This document shows positions 8,477-14,995 of a stretch of DNA of 48,716 bases, piece by piece. The notes below the pieces were generated by a model. The model made no database searches, was not told the DNA's origin, and saw nothing but the letters and a program-made list of their open reading frames with translations. Each line of letters begins with the position of its first letter. The first letter of the stretch is position 1. This stretch comes from a virus. Where the stretch lies: IMG/VR virus record IMGVR_UViG_3300038548_000125, positions 1 to 48,716 of that record; one strand, 5' to 3'. Made by a program: the position numbers and the translations under genes.

Positions 8477-8509
8477 AGCCCGATAAGTTAATATAGGGCT
8501 ATTGTAACA
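8477..8509 (-). promoter_or_regulatory. Neck operon promoter with 5' leader hairpin
   Basis: Extended -10 TG-T-TACAAT (8509-8501). The predicted RNA then starts at the hairpin AGCCC...GGGCT (8500-8477), followed by TTTTTTAATG where ATG is the gene start. The hairpin plus T-run can also terminate upstream transcription. The same layout, including the shared TATCGGGCTTTTT, precedes the gene at 18428. Confidence 0.65.
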
Positions 8510-8529
8510 CTTATTGGTGCTTAGGTTAA

Positions 8530-9459
8530 TTATGCGTTTTCTATTCGCTCTAATGCAACATTGAAGTAGTCCAAATCAAGCTCGATGCCGATGAATTTTC
8601 TATTTAAGTTTTTGGCCGCAACTCCTGTTGATCCGCTACCCATCGTGAAATCCAAAACGGTTTCGCTTTCGTTGGTGTAGGTTTTTATTAAATCCTCTAA
8701 AAGTAATACTGGCTTTTGTGTTGGGTGCAGTCCTTGGTAGTCTTTTTTGTATTCAAGCACGTTTGATTTAAATTTCTTTCCTTGCAAGTTAAACTTTCGG
8801 TTAAACTTTCGGTTAAACTTTCGGTTAACGTCGACCAAATATCCAAAAGGCTTAAACCATTTTTGTTTGTCTATTTCATATATACCAATTAATTCGTTAT
8901 ATGTTTTCTCTGTGCAAAGACCAAATTGCATCGTTTCGTATCTCATAAAATGGCAAACTCCTTGGTGCCCCATCTCTTTAAATAACTGCTTTTTATTTTT
9001 TCCTATAAACTCAAATAATGTAAACACATAATCTCTTAAAGGATGCTGGTTTAAATTGTCATACTTCTTAAAGAATACGCAAACGTCCTCGGTATAGTTA
9101 ACAGGCGCTTTTTTTGCTATTAGCGCATTGGCAAAATGATCTTTTAACCATGTTAATCGGTAACTAAAAGGTAAGTTCCCATGCTGTTTTGTCATTAACT
9201 CGCCAGTAAATGGATCTTGAGAAAATAATATTAAAGATCCGTTAACCCGCAAAACCCTGTTGCATTCGATTAACATTGCTTTTTGATCAATTAAATTATC
9301 CCATTTTGTTTTGTCATCGTCCCACCCATCAAGACCAGCTCCGTTCATTGTGCCATAAGGCGGATCAGTAAGAATCATATCGACACTACCTGCAGGTATC
9401 TCTTTCATGCGCTCAAGGCAGTCGCCCTGCATTAACCATTTATTTTTAGTATCGAACAT
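8530..9459 (-). CDS. DNA methyltransferase (DPPY class, adenine-N6 or cytosine-N4)
   Basis: 309 residues. Catalytic motif DPPYG at residues 32-36 precedes the AdoMet-binding motif DFTMGSGST at about 270-278, an order of the beta class of amino-methyltransferases. LHPTQKPVLLLEDLI just before the second motif is also characteristic. No partner restriction gene is visible, so it is an orphan that may protect phage DNA. It contains a run of three NRKF units (about 213-224) from a 12-bp tandem DNA repeat. SD AGGAG precedes ATG 9459. It lies in an island that interrupts the head genes. Confidence 0.9.
   Translation of the reverse strand: MFDTKNKWLMQGDCLERMKEIPAGSVDMILTDPPYGTMNGAGLDGWDDDKTKWDNLIDQKAMLIECNRVLRVNGSLILFSQDPFTGELMTKQHGNLPFSYRLTWLKDHFANALIAKKAPVNYTEDVCVFFKKYDNLNQHPLRDYVFTLFEFIGKNKKQLFKEMGHQGVCHFMRYETMQFGLCTEKTYNELIGIYEIDKQKWFKPFGYLVDVNRKFNRKFNRKFNLQGKKFKSNVLEYKKDYQGLHPTQKPVLLLEDLIKTYTNESETVLDFTMGSGSTGVAAKNLNRKFIGIELDLDYFNVALERIENA
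8788..8828. repeat. 12-bp tandem repeat inside the methyltransferase gene
   Basis: Three perfect plus-strand copies of GTTAAACTTTCG (8788-8823) plus a partial fourth. A 12-base unit changes copy number without shifting the frame, adding or removing NRKF in the protein. Confidence 0.92.
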
Positions 9460-9512
9460 ATCTATTTGCTCCTATTATTTTTAAGTTCCTGAATTGCCCA
9501 AGCTGGCATGCG

Positions 9513-10154
9513 TCATTTGGTTATTTTGTTTATAGATCCAGATATCAATATTTCAGCATGAAGTCGCAACCCATTGGCCACCCTAACGTCTGATTGGATC
9601 TTTACTGCATCTAGTATCATTTCCAACTTAGCGTTAATATAAGCCTGACTAGCTTCTTCTTTTGAATCGTAACGACCAAGACTCACCCTTTTGCCATCTA
9701 CCCTAATTCCAGATTGATATTTCTTTCTTTCCTCATTCCATGTCGCGCCTCTGAATCCTTTCCCTTTAAGGGTGCCGCAATTGTTTAGTAGTGTATTTAA
9801 TTGCCTTGTTATAAATGCGCAAGTTTCTGGCGAATAAATCTTATTACTTGGTAGTATGACGTCTTTATCAAGCTGTTTATCTTGCCAGTCTTGATTTTTC
9901 ATCCATGCGCGAAAATTAGAAAATAATAACCACTCGGGACAAACAGAGCAGCCAATGTATGTAGGATTTCTTGCTTTTAACTTGCTTGAATAGCATCTGG
10001 TAAGCATGTCGTGCCACCTTGCGTAGTATGGACACATTATTTTTTTGCCGTTTTCTACATAGCCGGTTAAATATTCGGAATCATTAATGCCAATACCGTG
10101 AATTGGCCTTCTTCGAGTAAGGTATGATTTATTGAATGGGATTTCTTTGAACAT
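9513..10154 (-). CDS. Homing-endonuclease-like protein with AP2 domain, copy B
   Basis: 213 residues from ATG 10154, chosen because AAGG lies 8 bases upstream; an in-frame GTG at 10163 is less likely. Same family as copies A, C and D: GIGINDSEY, LTRCYSSK, PEWLLFSNFRAWMKNQDW, DKDVILPSNKIYSPETC. A clear AP2 domain follows at about 140-190 (GFRGATWNEERKKYQSGIRV, then LGRYDSKEEASQAY). Next to the methyltransferase in the accessory island. Nuclease activity is inferred from family resemblance. Confidence 0.65.
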   Translation of the reverse strand: MFKEIPFNKSYLTRRRPIHGIGINDSEYLTGYVENGKKIMCPYYARWHDMLTRCYSSKLKARNPTYIGCSVCPEWLLFSNFRAWMKNQDWQDKQLDKDVILPSNKIYSPETCAFITRQLNTLLNNCGTLKGKGFRGATWNEERKKYQSGIRVDGKRVSLGRYDSKEEASQAYINAKLEMILDAVKIQSDVRVANGLRLHAEILISGSINKITK

Positions 10155-10159
10155 TTTAC

Positions 10160-10229
10160 GCACCTTCTAGAATGGAAGAAATTGCCATATTTCTATGGCG
10201 AAAGGTGCTGGCGTTTATTTAGTATAGCA
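10160..10229 (-). promoter_or_regulatory. Promoter and ribosome-site-sequestering leader of copy B nuclease gene
   Basis: Extended -10 TG-C-TATACT at 10229-10221. In the leader, GCACCTT (10208-10202) pairs with AAGGTGC (10166-10160), burying the AAGG ribosome site. Inside is a second hairpin GCCATA-GAAA-TATGGC with a GNRA loop (10199-10184). T4 homing endonucleases are known to be restrained by similar ribosome-site hairpins. Confidence 0.7.
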
Positions 10230-10245
10230 ACTGTCGATGAGTTTG

Positions 10246-10428
10246 TTAATAATATTTTCTATCCTTTATTAATCTTACTAGCCAAGCTGGTGCGCTAGTG
10301 AAGTGCCAGCCTGAACAGTGATCACATTTGTATATTCTTAGCTTAATTTTTAATCCTCCGCTTTTCCTTTTTTTAAGTATTTTCTTTGCGTGTTTCCTTG
10401 AGTATAGATAAGCTTTTCCGCATGGCAT
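10246..10428 (-). CDS. Small zinc-ribbon-like protein
   Basis: 60 residues, very basic. Pattern KAYLYSRKHAKKIL...YKCDHCSGWHFTS is a CxxC-containing family common in phages (YxCxxCxxWHLTS), also represented at 25672. One CxxC pair plus WH could bind metal. Start ATG 10428 has SD AAGGA; it begins nine bases after the preceding stop. Function unknown. Confidence 0.65.
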   Translation of the reverse strand: MPCGKAYLYSRKHAKKILKKRKSGGLKIKLRIYKCDHCSGWHFTSAPAWLVRLIKDRKYY

Positions 10429-10437
10429 TGTTATTCC

Positions 10438-10746
10438 TTATATCAATTTAAAGTGCTTAGCTATGCCGATGGCGTGAAACTTTGTTATCTCTCCGTTAAT
10501 ATTAAGGTCGCCACTACCTTCGTTTGCGATGTAAGGCTGCTGAGCTTCATGTGCGTTATCCGATTCTAGATACTGACTAATATCAAACACTTTGCGCGGG
10601 ATTGGCTCGGCTTTAAAGAAAAAATCATCATGCTCAACCAAAAAACAATCTCCCATATACCACTCAATATCACCATGATCGTCAATAGTGTAACCATCAG
10701 CCCAATCAGGCGCTTGATCAATTTCTTCCTGCGTTAACTCTCTCAT
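10438..10746 (-). CDS. Hypothetical phage protein
   Basis: 102 residues, acidic N terminus (RELTQEEIDQAPDWADGYTI), a type seen in other phage accessory regions. No enzymatic motif. SD GGAG lies 7 bases before the start, directly downstream of the gene-free region that holds ncRNA 1. Confidence 0.6.
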   Translation of the reverse strand: MRELTQEEIDQAPDWADGYTIDDHGDIEWYMGDCFLVEHDDFFFKAEPIPRKVFDISQYLESDNAHEAQQPYIANEGSGDLNINGEITKFHAIGIAKHFKLI

Positions 10747-10789
10747 TTTATTTCTCCATTGTGGTCATTAGATAGCTTAGGGACACTTA

Positions 10790-11167
10790 CCCACTGAGCT
10801 AATCAATATAATTATATAAGCATGTATCAATATTAAACTTTATCAGAAACGGTCAACATCCATATAATGCCGTCACAAACCTAAAAGTGCCCACTGAAAC
10901 TATTTATCACTCTACATTTGCAGTGTAAGTGCGTCCGCTATCAAAGACGATTTAATATTGATTTGTACATATAAGCTATTTTGGTAAACGTTTCTGCTTT
11001 TGGTGGCTTATGCCTAGGGGAAACTTTGTAAAGCGCCTAGATGGCTGGAATTAAACTTGAGGCATTAAAAAAGGCTTAGTGGGTAACTGTTCGAGCGGGT
11101 ATGGTTAAATGACCCCAGTTACTTACTAAACCTTATCTACTGTCTTTTGGGCTCGAAACCAATCAAC
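10790..11167 (-). ncRNA. Structured noncoding RNA 1 (pseudoknot family)
   Basis: No gene in about 460 bases. Downstream of an extended -10, the minus strand reads GTTGATTGG and then a pseudoknot. TTCGAGC (11157-11151) pairs with GCTCGAA (11096-11090). A 17-nt helix lies at 11132-11116/11089-11073. An inner hairpin GGGT/ACCC (11115-11112/11100-11097) abuts it without gaps. TTTTTT follows. RNA 2 has the same fold with different bases. Beyond it, CCAGCCATCTAGGCGCTTT and TTTCCCCTA are conserved with RNA 2, and a perfect 12-bp helix (10962-10951/10837-10826) spans the 3' part. The 3' end is not defined; it could be a regulatory leader for the gene at 10746. Confidence 0.72.
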
Positions 11168-11173
11168 AAACCA

Positions 11174-11182
11174 ATTGTACCA
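11174..11182 (-). promoter_or_regulatory. Extended -10 promoter of ncRNA 1
   Basis: TG-G-TACAAT on the minus strand, followed by TGGTTTG and then the shared start TTGATTGG. The promoter of ncRNA 3 has the identical nine bases. An ACCGCT/AGCGGT inverted repeat lies just upstream, between it and the stop of the gene at 11214. Confidence 0.75.
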
Positions 11183-11213
11183 CCGCTAAGATTATTAATC
11201 AAAGCGGTTGGGT

Positions 11214-11498
11214 TTATTCTTCAAACTCTATGACTTCTGTAATGGTGGCAAATCTGCCCTCATGTGTGATTTTAGCCCTATAGCCTGGATATTTACATTC
11301 AATTTCGTAGATAGTCATGCCTTTTGCGCTAACCAACTCAGACCTTGGAGGCTTGCCGTAAATAGCTTTCTTTAGCTTTGACTGATCAATCGATGTTATG
11401 CTGGCAGATTCTCCGCCGATGATCACGCTGTTAGTGGTTAGGATATCTGGGCTTGTTAATATCTCCAGCAACTCAGCAAGCGTTGGTAGTTTTCTCAT
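11214..11498 (-). CDS. Hypothetical protein
   Basis: 94 residues from ATG 11498 with SD AAAGGAG six bases upstream; an upstream in-frame GTG at 11516 overlaps that SD and is rejected. Contains LPTLAELLEILTSPDIL and YPGYRAKITHEGRFATI. No recognisable domain. Lies in the accessory island between ncRNA 1 and a zinc-binding protein gene. Confidence 0.6.
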   Translation of the reverse strand: MRKLPTLAELLEILTSPDILTTNSVIIGGESASITSIDQSKLKKAIYGKPPRSELVSAKGMTIYEIECKYPGYRAKITHEGRFATITEVIEFEE

Positions 11499-11553
11499 TT
11501 CTATCTCCTTTGCCACGAAGGACGTTGTTTGTTAAATTGATTAACCTGACTAG

Positions 11554-11823
11554 CTAAAATCCGGTGTCTTTAGTTTGTATTTCGCAACCCTGACTCTTGA
11601 GCCAAGGAATTAGTTTTTCTTGAAAGCATTCACCACATAAATCAATTGAATCCTCTTCTGTAAAACCACCCTCTGGAAATTGAGACCCATGATTATGACT
11701 TACCTCAACTTCGTCAACATCATAAGTTCCATTTTCGATTTTCTTCTTGCACATATCACAAATCGTTTCGACTAGAACCTTTTTCATCAACTCAGGGATC
11801 ACTTTGTTTTTATATTTTTTCAT
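11554..11823 (-). CDS. Putative zinc-binding small protein
   Basis: 89 residues with two cysteine pairs, CDMCKKK (about 22-28) and CGECFQEK (about 63-70), a spacing able to hold one metal ion. SD GGAG six to seven bases before ATG. First gene after the terminator of the head-gene unit; element 1 of the TGGTCGGATATG series lies about 54 bases upstream. Confidence 0.62.
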   Translation of the reverse strand: MKKYKNKVIPELMKKVLVETICDMCKKKIENGTYDVDEVEVSHNHGSQFPEGGFTEEDSIDLCGECFQEKLIPWLKSQGCEIQTKDTGF

Positions 11824-11876
11824 TTTCGCTCTCCAATTAGTTATAAATCCAACCTTACATTACTTCACTGATTGAG

Positions 11877-11888
11877 CATATCCGACCA
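11877..11888 (-). promoter_or_regulatory. TGGTCGGATATG element 1
   Basis: Perfect 12-base match, directly downstream of a terminator and about 54 bases upstream of the ATG at 11823. The hexamer 22 bases past TGGTCGGAT is TAAGGT, preceded by ATG. See the finding on this six-copy series. Confidence 0.6.
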
Positions 11889-11903
11889 GTCAGGCAGGTA
11901 CAA

Positions 11904-11927
11904 AAAAGCCGCGGTTAAACGGCTTTT
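11904..11927 (-). terminator. Terminator after the 285-residue virion gene
   Basis: Perfect 8-bp inverted repeat AAAAGCCG/CGGCTTTT; on the minus strand the stem is followed by TTTTTTG. It lies 20 bases past the stop at 11947. Confidence 0.85.
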
Positions 11928-11946
11928 GTTTTGGTGGTTAGGTTAT

Positions 11947-12804
11947 TTAACCTTGCAATTCGTGACCTTGGGCGGTTATTTTAAACTTGGTGTTTACGCC
12001 TAAAGTTAAATCATCTTGTATGACAACTTGTAGCTGCTCATTAAGCGAACCGTCAAGCCTGATTACAACACCATGCTTTGATTGACCACCCCACGTAACG
12101 CGAGAATTAAACGCTCTCGTATTGTTGCCGGGCACTCTTGGCTGTAAAAATGTATGATCAAACCCTTGAGATAAAAAATCACCATTAGTTTTAAAGTTAA
12201 ACAGGTTTTTAAAAGTTCCACCTGGCTCAGATACTCTTATAACGCAACCATTTGTTAATGCTACGTCACTCCCAAATGATGCAGAATCCATATCCGCATC
12301 ACCTTCAATTTCAAGGATGATTCTGACCATGTCGCCCGCCTGAGATGGTAAGGGTAATATAGAAAAAACTTGAGGTGTTACAGAGCCATTAATCAACATG
12401 ACATCAGATGATCTTTGCGCTATGGCTGTTGCTGCAAAATAAACACGATTAACAGGTTGATCCAAGGTTATTACGTTTACATTTACGTTAATGACTTGTG
12501 ATTGCATGAACTTTAAAGCTTCGGGGTCTGCAAGCTCTATAATTTCGCCAACCAAAGTTCCATGACCCCCATTTAAAGTTATTGTTCTGCTTTCTAGTAC
12601 AGTATCAACAGCTAACGATACGGACGCCCTACCCTGTAAAAACGGTACAGTTAAAACGGGCGTGGTTTGATCTTGAGCGAATATGCCTAAAGCAGTTGTT
12701 CCCCTGTCAGATGTTTCAAAAGATGCTTTCCAGTCATCTAAAATATCAGACCACGTGCCAGGGACAATGGTTCTATCTGCCGGAACCGGCTTTTTAAAGG
12801 TCAT
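11947..12804 (-). CDS. Putative virion protein (head-associated), unknown role
   Basis: 285 residues in the cluster after the coat protein. Beta-rich with a jelly-roll/Ig look (GDMVRIILEIEGDADMDSAS, VIRVSEPGGTFKNLFNF, VTWGGQSKHGVVIRLDGSLN), no membrane segment. Its ATG shares a base with the previous stop (TAATG). Position suggests a head decoration, fibre or vertex protein, but nothing in the sequence decides this. Confidence 0.6.
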   Translation of the reverse strand: MTFKKPVPADRTIVPGTWSDILDDWKASFETSDRGTTALGIFAQDQTTPVLTVPFLQGRASVSLAVDTVLESRTITLNGGHGTLVGEIIELADPEALKFMQSQVINVNVNVITLDQPVNRVYFAATAIAQRSSDVMLINGSVTPQVFSILPLPSQAGDMVRIILEIEGDADMDSASFGSDVALTNGCVIRVSEPGGTFKNLFNFKTNGDFLSQGFDHTFLQPRVPGNNTRAFNSRVTWGGQSKHGVVIRLDGSLNEQLQVVIQDDLTLGVNTKFKITAQGHELQG

Positions 12805-12944
12805 TATTTATCCGCCTTTTTGTCCTTCGCTGGGCTCGCTTTCTTCGTTGGCTTTTTAAACTCGTCATATAAATGAGCGTCTTCTTCATTTACGGTCACG
12901 TCATTACCGGCCTTGTCTTTTACTTTTACAGTTGGAATTTGCAT
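12804..12944 (-). CDS. Small lysine-rich protein after the coat gene
   Basis: 46 residues, MQIPTVKVKDKAGNDVTVNE... ending KDKKADK. SD AAGG precedes the ATG at 12944-12942. Stop overlaps the start of the 285-residue gene. Sits where small head-completion or decoration proteins are encoded. Function unknown. Confidence 0.72.
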   Translation of the reverse strand: MQIPTVKVKDKAGNDVTVNEEDAHLYDEFKKPTKKASPAKDKKADK

Positions 12945-12958
12945 GATACTTACCTTTT

Positions 12959-12989
12959 AATTAAAAATAAGGGAGCCGTTAAGCTCCCT
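12959..12989 (-). terminator. Terminator downstream of the coat protein gene
   Basis: Minus strand AGGGAGC-TTAACG-GCTCCCT (7-bp perfect stem) followed by TATTTTTAAT. Begins about 25 bases past the coat stop. It probably reduces read-through so that coat exceeds the following products. Confidence 0.85.
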
Positions 12990-13013
12990 ATGCCGCTAGC
13001 TTGTACCAACCAA

Positions 13014-14153
13014 CTATCCTAATAGGATCGAGGTATGCTCTGGTTTTATGTTCTTGAAACCGTAGGCGATAGCAATCTCATAACGCACTTTGCGATAGCC
13101 CGGATAGATTGACACTTCAAATGTTAATCCTGACCGGTCATCCTGAATCAGCATTCGATCAATCGCCATGTCGCCTTCTTCCGGTAACGCTGGCGCACGA
13201 GTTACTAGCTGTAATGCGCTACGAGAGAACCCCATGTTAGCCACATAATCATCACCGATGGTCATTGCAACAGCAGACGCCGCGATAGCTTCACGAAGGC
13301 CGGGAGCCGCAAGCGTGATAGCGCCGGGAGCCGCAACACCAACTTCGACAACGTACTTATTAGTATCGCCTGCAAATGTAACAACGTCACCAGCTAATAC
13401 GGTGCCAGAGCCAGTAATTAGCGTGATAACAGTAGCGCCAACAGCATAGCCTGCGGTATCGCTCGTATAAGCCGTACCAGTGCCGTTTACGACATTTGCT
13501 GTTTGAGCTGACTCGCGAATTGCAAAGCCATGAACATCAAGCAATACACCTTGGCGCAATAGTGACGCATCAGCCGCTTCGTTAGCCTTAGTTAACTGCG
13601 TTAATGTACGCATTTTGGCGCCAGCGGTTGAATCAATAACTAATTGTAGGTCACCAAGTGGTGCGCCGTTGTCAGATAAAATTTTACGAATCTGCGCGGT
13701 ATCTTGCAGCGTTGAAGCGAATGGAGTTACGCCAGCCGTGCCGAAAGCGCGAGAAGTTGCTTTATATAAGCTTGCAACGTCGGTTTCGATTTCATTGGTT
13801 AGGCTTCGCATCGCTTGGGCCATTTGGCCTGCACGAATGGATAAATAGCCTGGGCCGTTGTTTAAGCCTTTTTGCTCCTCACCAACCCAGCCAAACTCAG
13901 CGGCTCGGGATTTAGTGATGATAATTTCGGTGTTTGTTACTACTTGATCAGTTGGTTCGGGAGTTACCATTGCTGGGGTTACGTCAACAACGTTAGCAGC
14001 GCCGGTAATCGGAACTCGAACGCTCTCACCAACCGAGGCGCGACCATCTGTTGCGTTTAAAGTTACAGCAGGAATAAAGCCAACCTGCTCGCGTGATACA
14101 ACGTCTAGCGCTGCGTATAAATCCGGAATTAGATCCGTTAGTGTGTTAGCCAT
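13014..14153 (-). CDS. Major capsid protein, P22 coat type
   Basis: 379 residues. The N-terminal pattern (TLTDLIPDLYAALDVVSREQ, VRVPITGAANVVDVTPAMVT, KSRAAEFGWVGEEQKGLNN), the inserted domain (about 225-285, GSGTVLAGDVVTFAGDTNKY) and the end (YPGYRKVRYEIAIAYGFKNI) match the P22 gp5 coat family found in many siphophages and podophages. HK97 fold is inferred from the family. Preceded by its scaffold gene and followed by a terminator. Confidence 0.9.
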   Translation of the reverse strand: MANTLTDLIPDLYAALDVVSREQVGFIPAVTLNATDGRASVGESVRVPITGAANVVDVTPAMVTPEPTDQVVTNTEIIITKSRAAEFGWVGEEQKGLNNGPGYLSIRAGQMAQAMRSLTNEIETDVASLYKATSRAFGTAGVTPFASTLQDTAQIRKILSDNGAPLGDLQLVIDSTAGAKMRTLTQLTKANEAADASLLRQGVLLDVHGFAIRESAQTANVVNGTGTAYTSDTAGYAVGATVITLITGSGTVLAGDVVTFAGDTNKYVVEVGVAAPGAITLAAPGLREAIAASAVAMTIGDDYVANMGFSRSALQLVTRAPALPEEGDMAIDRMLIQDDRSGLTFEVSIYPGYRKVRYEIAIAYGFKNIKPEHTSILLG

Positions 14154-14164
14154 TATTTTTTACC

Positions 14165-14920
14165 TTAATCAATTATTTTAATGCCGCTTCTTATGGCTGT
14201 ACTTTTTTCGTGAGCAGAAAGTTGTTTAAATGCGCCGCGAGACATTGTTTTGCCGTTAGCACCATCTGAACCACCCTTGCCACCATACGCGCCTTTTGAA
14301 CCGGGGAATTTAGCAAAATGTTTTAAATTTGGGTCCTGGTTTAAAACTTCCATAACCCGATCTATGTCATTGTCTACCGCATCGCCACTGGCATTAGTAA
14401 AAACTGACTTACCCTCAACGTTCTTGATGTGGCTCATCATTAGCAACTTGCTGAATGAGTCAACCATTTCTGCCGGGACGTACTTACTAGCAATTTCTGT
14501 AGCTAGCGTTTTGTTGCTCGTCTCTACTAGAGATGTCTGCAACCCTGTAAAACTTTCCTGCAACTTTTCGTTAGAATCAAATAACGATTTGTACTTATCG
14601 GCGGACTGTTGCATTTCTAGCTTGTGTAGCTCGCTAGTTTTGCCACTATCCTTTAGCTCTGCCATTTGTTTAACTAACGCTTGTTCTTGCGCTAACTTGG
14701 CAGCAGATTCTTGCTCTTGCTGCTTGACGGTGATACCGCTTTTAAATGATTCAAAATCATTTTGTAACGAGGTTAACTGTCCTCGTTGGCGAAATCCTGA
14801 AATCTTGGATTCAGCTAAATCCTTGTGCATCCAGATTTGTTTATCGCCGTCTTTGTACTCGATGAAACTTGCTTCGTCCCCACTGGGAATATCAGCTTGG
14901 TTATTGTACTGAAGTTGCAT
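14165..14920 (-). CDS. Scaffolding protein
   Basis: 251 residues immediately upstream of the coat gene, with a long predicted coiled coil at about 45-135 rich in Q, E, K and A. A Gly-rich basic C terminus follows (GSKGAYGGKGGSDGANGK). This composition and position are those of P22-type internal scaffolds, whose basic C terminus binds coat. No protease motif, so it is probably recycled rather than cleaved. Confidence 0.82.
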   Translation of the reverse strand: MQLQYNNQADIPSGDEASFIEYKDGDKQIWMHKDLAESKISGFRQRGQLTSLQNDFESFKSGITVKQQEQESAAKLAQEQALVKQMAELKDSGKTSELHKLEMQQSADKYKSLFDSNEKLQESFTGLQTSLVETSNKTLATEIASKYVPAEMVDSFSKLLMMSHIKNVEGKSVFTNASGDAVDNDIDRVMEVLNQDPNLKHFAKFPGSKGAYGGKGGSDGANGKTMSRGAFKQLSAHEKSTAIRSGIKIID

Positions 14921-14959
14921 TATCGGACTCCGAATTATTGCAGTTGTTTAATTTATGTC

Positions 14960-14968
14960 ATTGTAACA
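14960..14968 (-). promoter_or_regulatory. Extended -10 promoter for scaffold and coat
   Basis: TG-T-TACAAT on the minus strand about 40 bases before ATG 14920; no -35. The same nine bases occur in front of the neck operon at 8509. Confidence 0.75.
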
Positions 14969-14995
14969 CTTTGACTAATTAATGGCGAATTTGAC

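Noticed and set aside
8747-9031. Plus-strand frame opposite the methyltransferase
   Set aside because: Shadow of the methyltransferase gene; its FRLN repeats mirror the 12-bp DNA repeat and there is no ribosome site.
9462-9509. 15-residue frame MPAWAIQELKNNRSK between methyltransferase and nuclease copy B
   Set aside because: No ribosome site and too short. Could be a remnant of a gene cut by insertion, but nothing on the other side of the nuclease gene continues it.
10770-10810. tRNA D-arm-like sequence (TTAGCTCAGTGGGTA) on the minus strand
   Set aside because: No matching 3' half of the D stem, anticodon arm, T arm or acceptor stem can be built around it. It may be part of ncRNA 1 instead.
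11073-11132. Helix plus TTTTTT in ncRNA 1 as only a terminator
   Set aside because: Possible in part, but the knotted partner and about 30 bases conserved beyond the T-run in both copies argue for a longer RNA.
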